Positions 23,701 through 35,530 of a DNA stretch of 64,000 nt are shown piece after piece. The position numbers were made by a program, and so were the translations under genes. The stretch is taken from NCBI RefSeq assembly GCF_905171765.1, contig NC_053391.1, forward strand, positions 261,967,918-262,031,917. Reading direction: 5' to 3'. This DNA comes from Bufo bufo. Its lineage: Eukaryota > Chordata > Amphibia > Anura > Bufonidae. The notes beneath the pieces are model-generated. The model saw nothing but the letters and a program-made list of their open reading frames with translations. It was not told the DNA's origin and searched no databases. Numbering within the stretch: position 1 is the first letter of the stretch; each line of letters begins with the position of its first letter.

Positions 23701-24465
23701 GCTTAGGGTTATTAAAGAGAAAAGTATTATTTCTCCACACTGGAGCCCTATGAGATTGAAATTGTTCATCCAGAGTAATCGTGATGGGGGCATGATCAGA
23801 CCATTTTATTAGACCTATATCTGTGGAGAGTGTGTGGAGTAGAGAGGTGTGGTCAACTAGGAATAAATCTATCCGGGAATATGAGAGGTGTGAGGCGGAG
23901 AAGAAAGTATAATCTCTTTCCATGCTATGTTGGGCTCTCCATAGGTCAGTCAATCCCTCTGACTGTAAAAAGGAGGCTATTCCTGTGTCTGCTCTACGGG
24001 AAGAGGAGGTAGAGTCAAGGGCAGTTTGGAGGACAGAATTAAAGTCCCCACAAATAATCAATTTACCTTGCTTAAGTGAATTAACCTGACGCATTACTTT
24101 ACATAAAAATGTTAGCTGATGTGAATTAGGGGCGTATACATTGACTAGAGTGTACACTACATTGTTTATGGAGCAGACTAGTATGACATAACGGCCAGAA
24201 GGGGCCATTTTGGAGGTAATTGGGGTAAAAGCTACTGTGTTTTTAACTGCAATGAAAGTACCTCGTTTTTTCCTGGAGAAGTGTGAGAATGAAATATGTT
24301 CGAAAAGAGGCGGTGGTGGATTCGAAAAGCGTCGGCCTGGAGTAGGTGGGATTCCTGCACACACAACACATCCGCATGAGAGGCTAGAGCTTCAGACCAA
24401 AGATACGCTCGCTTCTGGGGGCAATTAAGGCCTTTGACATTAAGGCTTATAATCTTGAGACCCAT
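20701..24465 (-). pseudogene. L1-b ORF2: endonuclease and reverse transcriptase
   Basis: The start at 24465 reads MGLKIISLNVKGLN, the canonical endonuclease opening. A frameshift falls near 24280. The frame then continues through VNVYAPN, ICGDFNS and SDHAPITI (endonuclease). It goes on through reverse transcriptase: PISLLNSDIKLFAKL, LDAEKAFDRLHW, GSRQGCPLSPLLFILALEPL and the intact YADDIILTL box near 22360. A second frameshift near 21600 moves to the C-terminal part (20701-21663), which carries CWRNCGGGGSLLHILWSC, a clear CX3CX7HX4C knuckle. Two frameshifts are the main visible lesions. Confidence 0.92.
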
Positions 24466-24918
24466 CGCTGTACGAAGGAGATAACCTACAGGTCGGGAGA
24501 ACAATGGAGATGCAACGTTATATAAATATATCACAAATATACAATATCAAACAGGTTGTACCCTGAATTACTGGACAGGTATCACATACACAAGGGGAAA
24601 TAGGGGAGGTAAGGTTAAAGCTATGAGATAAAAGATAAAAGGGGGACAGCTATAACAGAGAGGGTAAACCAAGAATTTTTAAGGCAACAAATCACGTCAC
24701 CCAGATGGATTAGGGGCGAAAGTCCAACGTCAGTGCCAACGAGGTAGAAGAACAAGTAGAAACAGGCAGGAGGTTGCACCGGTCACATGAGGGCTGCAGA
24801 AAAGTGGCCCAGTAGTGAAAATCATATCTTTTAGTAGTTCTGCCATCAGGTGGAGGACATTGATCTCAGAAAGTCAGTCTCGTATAGGAATGCTGTAGAC
24901 AGGGGGAGATTTTTACAT

Positions 24919-25654
24919 TTAGGTTTCTGAAGAGGGTGGATGAGATGTGTGCAAAGCAGGGGGATCATTCCCAGTAGATTTTGAGGAAAGAGGGATACCC
25001 CAGAGTTGGAGGAGTTGCTTTCCTTCATCAATGTTTTTGATCGCATGAACTTGTCCATTTCTACGGATGAGCAATTTCAGGGGGTAGCCCCACTTATAAG
25101 GGACATCACTATCTTGGAGGGCTGTAGTAATAGGCATTAGCTCTCTGCGCCGTCGAAGCGTGAATCTTGATAGATCAGTGAAGAGCTTGATCTTCTGGTA
25201 AGGCGCAGGAAGCGGTTGCTTCTTTCGCGCTGCTGACATCATAGCTTCCTTGGTATGAAAGAAATGGATCCGCGCAAGGGTGTCGCGCGGGATGTGCGGC
25301 CCTAAGTGAGGGGGTTTTGGTATTCTGTGGGCCCGATCAATAATCATGTCAGGTACTGGGATCTGCGGCAGAAGTACTTTCATGAGGCCTTTCAAGTATG
25401 GTTGCAGTTCCTCAGGGACCACATCTTCAGGGATGCCTCTAAACTTTATATTATTTCGCCTAGAGCGATCCTCCATATCTGCCAACTTTAAATTGATGGC
25501 CTCAAGCTGGTCAGCCATGTCATTGTGTGCGTCTATGATCTCATTTTGGGATGACGCAAATTCACCCATTTTTGTTTCAATATGGCTAATTTTGCGTTCG
25601 GCTGTCTGGATCCTCGTAATGATAGGGTTAAGCAGTTTCCCCATATCTGTATTA
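24919..25654 (-). pseudogene. L1-b ORF1, C-terminal two thirds
   Basis: The frame from 25644 to 24919 contains the coiled coil (RIQTAERKISHIETKMGE), a leucine-rich stretch (AINLKLADMEDRSRRNN), the RRM motif IKFRGIPEDV, and the C-terminal domain (RDTLARIHFFHTKEAMM). It is a typical L1 ORF1 RNA-binding protein. It is uninterrupted here; the N-terminus is on the far side of the foldback element, starting at 28256. Confidence 0.9.
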
Positions 25655-26272
25655 GGCCTCTTTCACACGACCGTTGTGTGCACCCGTGGCCGTTGTGCCG
25701 TTTTCCGTTTGTTTTCGCGGACCCCATGACTTTCAATGGGTCCGTGGAAAAAACGGAAAATGCACCGTTTTGCAGCCGCATCCGAGATCCGTGTTTCCTG
25801 GCCGTGAAAAAAATATGACCTGTCCTATTTTTTTCACGGCCAACGGTTCACGGACCCATTCAAGTCAATGGGTCCGTGAAAGAACAGGGATGCACACAAG
25901 ATTGGCATCCGTGTCCGTGATCCGTGGCCGTAGGTTAGTTTTTATACAGACGGATCCGAAGATCCGTCTGCATAAAAGCTTTTTCATAGCTGAGTTTTCA
26001 CTTCGTGAAAACTCAGAACCGACAGTATATTCTAACACAGAAGCGTTCCCATGGTGATGGGGACGCTTCTAGTTAGAATACACTACAAACTGTGTACAAG
26101 ACTGCCCCCTGCTGCCTGGCAGCACCCTATCTCTTACAGGGGGCCGTGATCAGCACAATTAACCCCTTCAGGTGCGGCACCTGAATGGGTTAATTGTACT
26201 CTCATATCCCCTGTAAGAGATCAGGGCTGCCAGGCAGCAGGGGGCAGACCCTCCCCCCCTCCCCAGTTTGAA

Positions 26273-26545
26273 TATCATTGGTGGCCAGTGCGGCCCCCCC
26301 CCCCCCCCTCTATTGTAATTATTCGTTGGTGGCACAGTGTGCGCCCCCCCCCCTCCCTCTATTGTAATAATTCGTTGGTGGCACAGTGTGCGCCACCCCG
26401 CCCCCCCCCCCTTCCTCCCTCTATTGTAATAAATCGTTGGTGGCACAGTGTGCGCCCCCCATCGGCCCCCCCTCCCTCTATAGCATTAACAACATTGGTG
26501 GCCAGTGTGCGGCCTCCCATCTCCCCCCCCCCCCCCCCATCATTG
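26273..26545. repeat. Short tandem array in left arm of the foldback element
   Basis: Five irregular units of about 50-60 bp, each containing CATTGGTGGCCAGTG or CGTTGGTGGCACAGTG next to a C-rich run and CTCTATTGTAAT. The mirror-image array is at about 26865-27095. Confidence 0.8.
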
Positions 26546-26864
26546 GTGGCAGCGGAGTTCCGATCGGAGTCCCAGTTTAATCGCTGGGGCTCCGATTGGT
26601 AACCATGGCAACCAGGACTGTTGCCATGGTTACTTAGCAATAGTACAATAGTAGAAGATTCATACTTACCTGCTGCTGGCTGCTGCTGCGATGTTCGTGT
26701 CCGGCCGGGAGCTCCACCTACTGGTAAGTGACAGGGTCTGTGCGGCGCATTGCTAAATGAACTGTCACTTACCAGTAGGAGGAGCTCCCGGCCGGACACG
26801 CACATCGCAGCTCCCAGGTAAGTATTAATCTTTTACTATTGTACTATTGCTAGAACTCCGCTGC

Positions 26865-27095
26865 CACCAATGATGGGGGGGGGAAGATGGGAGGCCGCAC
26901 ACTGGCCACCAATGTTGTTAATGCTATAGAGGGAGGGGGGGCCGATGGGGGGCGCACACTGTGCCACCAACGATTTATTACAATAGAGGGAGGAAGGGGG
27001 GGGGGGGGCGGGGTGGCGCACACTGTGCCACCAACGAATTATTACAATAGAGGGAGGAAGGGAGGGGGCCGCACTGGCCACCAATGATATTCAAA
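26865..27095. repeat. Short tandem array in right arm of the foldback element
   Basis: The inverted counterpart of 26273-26545: G-rich runs, ATTACAATAGAGGGAGG and CTGTGCCACCAACG repeated four times. Confidence 0.8.
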
Positions 27096-27756
27096 CTGGG
27101 GAGGGGGGGGTCTGCCCCCTGCTGCCTGGCAGCCCTGATCTCTTACAGGGGTATATGATAGTACAATTAACCCCTTCAGGTGCGGCACCTGAGGGGTTAA
27201 TTGTGCTGATCACGGCCCCCTGTAAGAGATCGGATACTGCTAGGCAGCAGGGGGCAGTCATGTAAACAGTTTGTAGTATATTCTAACTAGAAGCGTCCCC
27301 ATCACCATGGGAACGCCTCTGTGTTAGAATATACTGTCGGAAATGAGGTTTCAGATCTAACTCATATCCGACAGTATATTCTAACATAGAGGCGTTCCCA
27401 TGGTGATGGGGACGCTTCAAGTTAAAATATACCATCGGATTGGAGAAAACTCCGATCCGATGGTATAAAAGGGACTCCAGACTTTACATTGAAAGTCAAT
27501 GGGGACGGATCCGTTTGAAATGGCACCATATTGTGTCAACATCAAACGGATCCGTCCCCATTGACTTGCATTGTAATTCAGGACGGATCCGTTTGGCTCC
27601 GCACGGCCAGGCGGACACCAAAACGACTTTTTTTTCATGTCCGTGGATCCTCCAAAAATCAAGGAAGACCCACGGACGAAAAAACGGTCACGGATCACGG
27701 AAAAACGGGACCCCGTTTTGCGGACCGTGAAAATATACTGTCGTGTGCAATAAGCC

Positions 27757-28256
27757 TTAAGGGAGAATTTCAGGGCCAGCAGCATTGCTTTTAGAGAGTC
27801 TTCAGTGACTATTTTATCAGAAGTAGGTAGCTTATGGAATGGGTCATCAGTCTGACCAACAGTGGATGATTTGCTGAGTAAGTCACTGACCTGTTTTCCG
27901 GTGGAACCAGAGGGATCCCGGGTTAATCGGTGGGAGTCACTGAGATGCGGCCATGCAAGGAGATCAGCGCTGTCTGTGGGAGATCGGGCGCCATCTTGAT
28001 CCGCATGTGTAAGATCTGCTACTTCGGCAGTAGTCGGAGGGAGGGACGGCTGAGGTCCATGGAGGAGGTAAGCGAGTCCCAAATGATCCGGTGGGGACGG
28101 AGAGCGGGCCACAGGTGCAGGCGATGGAGTGCTGATAGGAGAAGCCGGTGGGGATTCAGTGATGAGACCGGCGCCATCTTTCCCTCTGCCTCTGGTGAAG
28201 AAGGAGTCCACAGGCCCGTATTGTAGCTTGGGCAGAGATCTTTTAGACTTCCCCAT
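27757..28256 (-). pseudogene. L1-b ORF1 N-terminus
   Basis: The start at 28256 (MGKSKRSLPKLQYGPVDSFF) is the first Met after the 5' UTR. The frame is open to the foldback junction at 27757. The stretch is Pro/Ser/Thr-rich (TESPPASPISTPSPAPVARS) and low in complexity, as the variable N-terminus of ORF1 usually is. The continuation is at 25654 downward. Confidence 0.8.
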
Positions 28257-28401
28257 AGTAGCTGGGGACAATAGAGAAGGCAAGAGGCACTTAAATCTTC
28301 CACCTAGAAGTTTTGGAGCTGGGCCTGCTGTGTAAACGTCGCTGCGGTGCAGGAGCTCCTCTTTCATGCAGCCATCTCGGTCAGCAGCCAGGCCACGCCC
28401 C

Positions 28402-28643
28402 AAGTGGGGCCTGTTAAAGGACGTCCCCACTCCAGTAATGCCTGACACTAGGTTTCTTGACTAGGCCCATGTGCAGCACGAGGCCCTAAAACATCCTCAT
28501 CTCGGCTGCACTGACCGGAGTCCAGCCACCGGTCCCAGACAAAAAGGAGCCCGGGTGTTAAGCAACAAACTGTTGGGCGTACAGGTTTGTTTGCTCCACC
28601 ATTAGATTTACAAAGTGGTCACTGAAAAAAAGACTAAAGTAGT
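28402..28643 (-). pseudogene. piggyBac transposase, N-terminal-middle fragment
   Basis: Read from 28643 down: FFSDHFVNLMVEQTNLYAQQF, then after a stop HPGSFLSGTGGWTPV, a second stop, and GLVLHMGLVKKPSVRHYW, which runs into the L1 junction. This is the piggyBac N-terminal dimerisation region just before MTRSQFESIRK at 20190. The gypsy-2 duplication GTAGT is at 28639-28643. Confidence 0.85.
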
Positions 28644-29339
28644 TGTAACGGTCGCGTACACACACACACAGGGGGGAGGGAAGTGACCACTGCGCTCCAC
28701 CCTTACCCCTGGCCCTGCCTACTTGCCTCGCGAGTCCTAATGACAGGGGACAACTGGACGGCAATCCCTAACTTGGAGTAAGTGCAGGGATGACAGACAG
28801 AATAAACAACAGGACGTGAACGGACCGAGTCAATACCAGGAAAGCTGCAAAGTACAAATGGAGCAAGCAGAGAATTGTCAGGAGAAGCCGGGGTCATAAA
28901 TACCAGGAGAGCAGAGAAGTACAAGAGGAGTCCTAAGAGAGTAGTCAGGTGGGAGCCGAGGTCACAATACCAGGACGGATGCGCAGTACAGGAGGATCAG
29001 GCAAAAGGATGGTCAAGGAACAGGATCAGGTAAGTATTCAGCAGTCCAACAAATAGCCAGGAACCTAGAAATTAACAGGCAACCTGTAGCCAGCAGGCTG
29101 CCTGTATTTATAGTGGGGAGTGAGGGTCATGTGATGTGGCCAGCGTCACATGACCGACAGACCAACCAGTCGAGCACCGAGTGATCAGCTCGGCGCTCAA
29201 GGCAGACTTAGGAGCAAGGAGCCACCCAGCTAGTAAAGCCGCCCTGGGAATGAGGTCAAACACAGAACCTCATTCCAAAAGCTAAGCAACAGTTCTGCGG
29301 GCAATGGGGGACCGAGTGCACCTTCGGCACCCCGTGACA
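28644..29339 (-). repeat. gypsy-2 3' LTR
   Basis: 696 bp. Includes an (AC)n run at 28661-28672 near its outer edge. Near-identical to 33521-34215. Confidence 0.95.
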
Positions 29340-32097
29340 GTACCCCCCCTTTTACGAGGGGCCACCGGACCCAAGACTTCAGGCGATGGCTTTTCAGGGT
29401 GTTCTAAATGAAATTTACGAACAAGTCTAGGAGCATGAACCTCCCTGGCAGGTACCCAAGATCTCTCTTCAGGTCCATACCCCTTCCAGTGAATCAGGTA
29501 CTGCAAGGAATTACGCACCTTCCTGACATCCACTATTTTAGACATCACATACTCGACAGCATCATTAACAAGAACTGGCGGAGGCGAGGCTTTTGATGGT
29601 ACTACCGGTTCAAAATATTTTTTAAGCAGAGATTTATGGAACACATTATGAATGTGGAATGACTCAGGCAGCTCCAACCTAAAAGATACCGGGTTAATCA
29701 CTTCCGTGATCTTATATGGTCCAATAAAACGAGGAGCAAATTTTTTAGAAGTTACCTTGAGAGATAGATTCTTGGAGGACAACCATACTTTATCCCCAAC
29801 CTGAAAGTTTACCCCCCTTGAACGTCTCCTATCGGCCTTGAGTTTTTGAGAACATTGAGCCTTTTCTAGGTTCGATTGAACCCGAGCCCAAACTGTGCAC
29901 AGTTCGGAGGAGAGTTTATCAGCTTCAGGGTTAGAGGAGGAGATGGACGACCCAGAATGAAAACGGGGATGAAAACCATGGTTACAAAAGAAAGGGGAGA
30001 CCCCAGCAGAAGAATTGACACGGTTATTCAGAGCAAATTCAGCCAACGGAAGGAATTTGACCCATAATTGCTGGTCATCAGCAACATACAACCTCAGGAA
30101 TTGTTCCACAGACTGATTAAGGCGTTCAGTCTGCCCATTACTCTCAGGATGGTAGGCAGAAGAAAAAGACAACTAAATTTTACATCTTTGACAGAAGGCC
30201 CTCCAGAATTTGGACACAAACTGCACACCCCTGTCCGAAACAATATTTTCCGGGATACCATGCAATCGAACAATTTCTTTCACAAAAATAGACGCCAGGG
30301 TTTTGGCATTCGGGAGTTTAGACAGGGGAATGAAATGGACCATCTTGCTAAACCTATCAACCACTACCCACACTACAGTCTTACCCTCCGCCAGCGGTAG
30401 GTCAGTTATAAAGTCCATCGAGATATGGGACCAGGGTCTACTGGGAATGGGTAGGGGTCGTAGGTTACCAGCAGGGCGAGTCCTAGGTGTCTTGGACCTG
30501 GCACAAACCTCACAGGCTGACACATAGGACTTGACATCCCTAGTTAGAGTGGGCCACCAATAAGATCTAGAAACCAGATCCTTAGTGCCCTCAACACCCG
30601 GATGTCCACAAAAGGCAGAATCGTGACACTCACCCAACAGCTGGAGACGAAATTGTACGGGAACAAACAACTTATCTGTTGGGGTGGATACCGGTGCCAG
30701 ATGTTGTTCCGACCTAATGCGAGCCGAGATATCCTGGGTAAGAGCTGCTAAGAAGATTTTTGCTGGTAGGATGGATTCAAGTGGTACCTCAGTAGGTTGA
30801 AAAGCCTGGAAGCTCCGAGATAATGCGTCCGCCTTCACATTTTTACTTCCCGGCCTGAACGTGATGGAAAAATCAAAACGAGTAAAAAACAGAGCCCATC
30901 TGGCTTGACGGGGATTCAACCTCTTAGCAGACTCGAGAAACATAAGGTTTTTATGGTCAGTGACAACAGTTACACAATTCCTTGCCCCCTCCAGAAAATG
31001 CCTCCACTCCTCAAATGCCCATTTAATGGCCAGCAGCTCCCTATTCCCTATGTCGTAGTTTCTCTCCGTGGGAGAGAATTTCCTGGAGAAGAAGGCACAT
31101 GGTCTCAGATTAGTGAGGCTGGCAGGACCTTGTGAAAGGACTGCTCCTGCGCCGTCCTCGGACGCATCCACCTCCACAATAAAAGGTTTCTCCTGATCAG
31201 GCTGGATCAGAATGGGAGCGCTACTGAATGCCTTTTTTAATTTTTCAAATGAAGAAATGGCCTCAGTAGACCAATTCTCCAAATCCGCCCCTTTCTTAGT
31301 AAGGTCGGTCAACGGTTTAGCAATTACGGAAAAATTCATAATAAATTTACGATAGTAATTGGCGAAACCAAAGAACCGTTGTAAGGCCTTTAAGGATGAA
31401 GGTCTTACCCATTCCTTAATTGCTAGTACCTTACCAGGATCCATCTTGAAGGCATGAGGAGTCAGAACATGCCCTAGAAACAGAATCTCCTGCACACCAA
31501 AGACACATTTCTCTTGTTTAGCGGATAGCTGATTCTCCCTCAACACCTCTAATACTTGTCTAACACGAGACACATTGGATTCGAAGTCAGGAGAGAATAT
31601 CAAAATGTTGTCAAGATAGACAATAACAAATTTACCTAAGAACTCCCTAAGAATGTCATTCATGAAGTTTTGGAACACAGCTGGGGCATTGCTGAGTCCA
31701 AAAGGCATCACCTGATATTCAAAGTGTCCTACCGGAGTATTGAACGCCGTCTTCCATTCGTCTCCCTCCTTGATTCGGATTAGATTGTATGCCCCTTTCA
31801 GGTCAATTTTGTAAAACCAGATTGCCCCCAGGACCTGGTTAAATAAATCCGGAATCAATGGGATGGAGTATCTATTCTGGACAGTGATTTTATTTAATCT
31901 CCGGTAATCGATACATGGCCTAAGACCACCATCTTTTTTCTTAACGAAGAAAAACCCCGCCCCCATAGGAGAGACAGAAGGTCTAATATGCCCTTTACCA
32001 AGGCTCTCCTTAATATAATCTTCCATGGCCTTGCGTTCGGGCATAGAAAGATTATAAATTCGTCCTTTAGGAAACTTGGTCCCCTCTACTAGCTCTA
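29340..32097 (-). pseudogene. gypsy-2 pol: reverse transcriptase, RNase H, integrase, chromodomain
   Basis: One frame runs 32044 to 29282 with a single TAG at 30173-30175. In order: reverse transcriptase ([39 protein letters not shown]) with the active site reading YLDN at about 31605-31620 instead of YLDD; RNase H with VEVDASEDGAGAVL and [18 protein letters not shown]; integrase with zinc-binding CEVCARSKTPRTRP and core residues MDFIT, VSDRG and the Glu in GQTERLNQ; and the chromodomain (LQYLIHWKGYGPEERSWVP). The changed active site, the stop and the frame break from gag near 32098 each would block retrotransposition. Confidence 0.93.
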
Positions 32098-33492
32098 TGG
32101 TACAATCATAAGATCTATGGGGGGTAGAACCTCCGGGGTTGGTGATGAGAATACATCAGAATATTCTCTAACAACAGAGGGTAAAGTATCAGACTTTACT
32201 GAGACCCCAGCCTGTACCACGGACAGGCACGAGTCACACTTAGGCCCCCATCTCACCAACTCCCCATTGGACCAATCTATAGTGGGGTTATGTAGTCGGA
32301 GCCAAGGCAACCCTAGTACCACCTCAGCAGGTAGGTTCTCCAGGACTAGAAGCGAACATCTCTCTGAGTGGCACACACCCACGGTTAGAGAAATCTCCGA
32401 GGTACATAAGCTCACCGTACCACCAATAAGAGGAGTAGCATCAATAGCCATGACATGGATAGGAGTTGGTAAGGCAAACATAGGAATACCCAATCTAACA
32501 GCATACTCAGAGTCAATAAAGCTAGCCGCTGAGCCAGAATCAATAAAGGCCTTACCCGCCCATTTATCTACTCCCAGAGAAATCGTAATGGGTACCGAAA
32601 GCTTACATTTAGAAAATTCAGGGTGTACCTGGTCTTTAGGTTGCCTTGCCTTAGGAGACTTGACAGAGAGGACCTTCTTAGGACACTGGTTGATCCAATG
32701 GTCAGAATCTCTACAGTAAAAGCATTCTCCACGTCTGCGGCGAAGATTCCCTCGGGTCATGCCAACCTGCATGGGTTCCTCGGTGGAGACCTCAGTATTG
32801 TCTCTGGGATAGGCCTCTGGCTGGACCACCATCTGGGAAGAGAACTGTTGTTCCTGTCGTCTCTCTCTAACCCGTCGGTCAAGTCGGACAAAAAGGGTCA
32901 TCATCTCCTCTAAGGTCTCTGGAAGTTGATAACTGACCAGAAGATCCTTTAATTTATCAGACAGACCTGACCTGAACTGACTCTTCAGGGCTGGTTCGTT
33001 CCATCCTGAGGGGACACACCACCTTCTGAATTGGGTGCAATAATCCTCCGCTGGTAAATTGCCTTGAACCAGTGCCTTTAGAGCCGTCTCGGCTACTAGA
33101 GCCCTGTCTGGTTCATCATAGAGGGTACCTAGGGCCTGAAAGAACCCCTCCACAGAATATAAACAACTGGCGCCAGCAGGTAAGGAGAACGCCCAGTCCT
33201 GGGGATCACCCTGTAATCGGGAAATAATAATGCCCACGCGTTGACTCTCGGGGCCAGAGGACACGGGGCGCAAACGTAAGTAAAGTTTGCAACTCTCCTT
33301 AAAAGAGAGAAACTTCTTCCGGTCTCCAGAAAAGGTTTCTGGGAGCTTAATCTGGGGCTCAAAATGCGGACTGGAGGCCTGAGGAGTGGAAGAGCCTTGC
33401 CCTAACTCAAAAGAGCTGAGTTTTTCCCCTAACTCCTGCACCATCTGCGTCAGATTAGAGACATAGTCAGTCAGGGTCACCAGAGGATTCAT
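32095..33492 (-). pseudogene. gypsy-2 gag-protease
   Basis: Start at 33492 (MNPLVTLTDYVSNLTQM), 28 bases after the 5' LTR. In order: capsid-like region (LPETFSGDRKKFLSFKESCK), CCHC zinc knuckle CFYCRDSDHWINQC with all ligands, and aspartic protease AFIDSGSAASFIDSEY. The frame should continue into pol, but a one-base shift near 32098, in a run of C, ends it at 32095. An upstream Met at 33567 lies inside the LTR and is less likely. Confidence 0.92.
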
Positions 33493-33520
33493 AATACAGT
33501 GGTTATTGGGCCTGTTAATC

Positions 33521-34215
33521 TGTAACGGTCGCGTACACACACACACAGGGGGGAGGGAAGTGACCACTGCGCTCCACCCTTACCCCTGGCCCTGCCTACT
33601 TGCCTCGCGAGTCCTAATGACAGGGGACAACTGGACGGCAATCCCTAACTTGGAGTAAGTGCAGGGATGACAGACAGACAAAAAACAGGACGTGAACGGA
33701 CCGAGTCAATACCAGGAAAGCTGCAAAGTACAAATGGAGCAAGCAGAGAATTGTCAGGAGATGCCGGGGTCATAAATACCAGGAGAGCAGAGAAGTACAA
33801 GAGGAGTCCTAAGAGAGTAGTCAGGTGGGAGCCGAGGTCACAATACCAGGACGGATGCGCAGTACAGGAGGATCAGGCAAAAGGATGGTCAAGGAACAGG
33901 ATCAGGTAAGTATTCAGCAGTCCAACAAATAGCCAGGAACCTAGAAATTAACAGGCAACCTGTAGCCAGCAGGCTGCCTGTATTTATAGTGGGGAGTGAG
34001 GGTCATGTGACGTGGCCAGCGTCACATGACCGACAGACCAACCAGTCGAGCACCGAGTGATCAGCTCGGCGCTCAAGGCAGACTTAGGAGCAAGGAGCCA
34101 CCCAGCTAGTAAAGCCGCCCTGGGAATGAGGTCAAACACAGAACCTCATTCCAAAAGCTAAGCAACAGTTCTGCGTGCAATGGGGGACCGAGTGCACCTT
34201 CGGAACCCCGTGACA
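33521..34215 (-). repeat. gypsy-2 5' LTR
   Basis: 695 bp. Partner of 28644-29339. The region just downstream on the minus strand (33493-33520) would hold the primer site. It starts GATTAACAGGCCC and does not show an obvious tRNA complement. Confidence 0.95.
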
Positions 34216-34339
34216 GTAGTCCTTTTCAGTGACCAGTGGCGTAGGGATCGCCATAGCAACCATAGCAGTGGCTATGGGGCCCTACACCACTGGGGGCCCG
34301 TCCGGACCGCATTCATTTTATTTATTTATTTTTATTAAC

Positions 34340-35040
34340 ACACACAGGCAGCCAGGCCCGACCGTCCGCCCAGTGTAGTGGGCGGGGTGTGGGCGGGACG
34401 TGGGCGGCTCGGGCCTGGCTGGGGGGAAGCCAAGGAGTACTCAGGTCAGGACTGGAGCAGGCGGGCCCGGGGCGCACTGTCGCACGAGCAGAAGATGAGG
34501 TAGGCGGTGGAGGGTGCCGGAACAGGGGCGTACCTGTGGGTTGGCCACTCTGTGAGGTCTGCTGTAGTGTGAAGGACCTGCGAGGATGTCACAGTCATGT
34601 GATCAATTACAATAGGGGCGGAGTTTAGTGTGGAGGGGATACTAAAGAGTGAGTGAGTGGAGGACCTGTGGTGATGTCACCCGGAGGCGGAGCCAGGCAC
34701 CAGCGCAGGAAGGAAAGATTTCCTCCTAGTAACTAGAGGGAGGAGGCGGACTAAGGCGGTGGAGGGGGCCGGGCCGGGGGGGTACCTGTTGTGGAGCCGG
34801 AGGCCTGGAGGGACTAGGGAGGGAGTGGTCCCGCCGGCCGCACTGGCGCCAGTCAGATTCGCGCTCTCTGACTGAGATTGAGTGAGAGAGAGGAACCTCA
34901 GTCTCGCACTGCTACTACTGCCAGCCTGTGCCTGCCTGCGCTGTACTGGACCGGTCCTCTGCTCGGTGCTCCTGCCTCCTCCTCAACTGGTCTCCAGTCC
35001 TGCCACTCCAGTTTGTGCCTGCTGTGACTCTAAATAAAAG
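34340..35040. other. GC-rich, CpG-bearing block inside hAT-N1
   Basis: This block is much more GC-rich than its surroundings, with many CG dinucleotides and purine-rich GGAGGCGGAG-type boxes. At its end is TAAATAAAAGTAAGAAG, which contains a splice-donor-like GTAAG. It could be the element's own promoter or a captured host segment; no protein is recognisable. Confidence 0.35.
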
Positions 35041-35110
35041 TAAGAAGTCAAAGTGAATTTAAGAAAGTGAGAAAGTGAGAACTTATGATTTCTGAGATAC
35101 TTAATCTAAA

Positions 35111-35216
35111 TTCTGAAGTTAAAAAGAGCTGCCTGCAGAGTGGGGCCCCCAAGAGAAGCAAGGGGCGCCCTCCTTATCATTGCAGGTCTGCAGGCAGCTC
35201 TTTTTTAACTTCAGAA
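35111..35216. repeat. Inverted repeat 1 in hAT-N1
   Basis: TTCTGAAGTTAAAAAGAGCT pairs with its complement at 35197-35216, with GCCTGCAG pairing continuing inward and a loop of about 45 bases. Confidence 0.85.
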
Positions 35217-35218
35217 TT

Positions 35219-35418
35219 CAGATCATCAGACTCTCACTAATTACAAATTTACAGCACACACCCCTGTAGTGTCCACCATCAGACAGGGGAGGGAAGAAAC
35301 CCCAGAACTTGGGGGGCACACTGACACTCTAGTTCTGGGGTTTCTTTTCTTCCCTCCCCTGTCTGATGGTGGACACTACAGGGGTGTGTGCTGTAATTAG
35401 TGAGAGTCTGATGATCTG
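35219..35418. repeat. Inverted repeat 2 in hAT-N1
   Basis: CAGATCATCAGACTCTCAC pairs with its complement ending at 35418. Pairing extends almost continuously for about 90 bases per arm with a loop near 35320. It directly abuts inverted repeat 1. Confidence 0.88.
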
Positions 35419-35530
35419 AAGTTAAAAAGAGATGCCAGCAGTAATAAGGAGGGCGCCCTTTCCTTCTTTTGGGGGGCACACTCTAGTTCTGGGGTTTCTT
35501 ACACCCCCCCCCCCTTATATGACAGACTAA

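Larger units (their letters stand above)
25655..27756. mobile_element. Giant foldback element, Harbinger-like, 2.1 kb
   Basis: The tips are GGCCTCTTTCACACGACCG on the left and, inverted, GGCTTATTGCACACGACAG on the right. The flanking 3-bp duplication is TTA (25652-25654 and 27757-27759), as for PIF/Harbinger. The two halves are inverted copies over about 1 kb each, with a short spacer near 26725-26745. Within each arm lie smaller palindromes (CAAACGGATCCGT, CCCATGGTGATGGGGACGC, CAGGTGCGGCACCTG) and a small tandem array. There is no transposase frame, so it is non-autonomous. Confidence 0.9.
20207..28401 (-). mobile_element. L1-like LINE (L1-b), full length, interrupted
   Basis: A minus-strand LINE inside the piggyBac transposase gene. 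AAGTGGGGCCTGTTA (15 bp) flanks it at 20192-20206 and 28402-28416. The 5' end, read on the minus strand, is GGGGCGTGGCC as in L1-a. ORF1 starts at 28256 and ORF2 at 24465. The Harbinger-like foldback at 25655-27756 splits ORF1. The 3' UTR (20207-20700) has no long frame and ends in a short A-rich tail. Confidence 0.93.
28644..34215 (-). mobile_element. Young Ty3/gypsy chromodomain retrotransposon (gypsy-2)
   Basis: LTRs at 28644-29339 and 33521-34215, TGTAAC...GTGACA, with the 5-bp duplication GTAGT at 28639-28643 and 34216-34220. I count fewer than about ten differences between the two ~695-bp LTRs, making it the youngest LTR element here. Gag and pol are nearly whole. It belongs to a different family from gypsy-1 and gypsy-3, with longer LTRs of unrelated sequence. 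It sits in the piggyBac transposase gene. Confidence 0.96.

Noticed and set aside
26273..27095. Regularly spaced repeats that superficially resemble a CRISPR array
   Set aside because: The units are adjacent or irregular, G/C-rich and mirrored in the two arms of a foldback element. There are no unique spacers and the sequence is vertebrate.
32117..32719. Plus-strand frame of 200 codons
   Set aside because: It is antisense to the gypsy-2 protease and zinc knuckle region.
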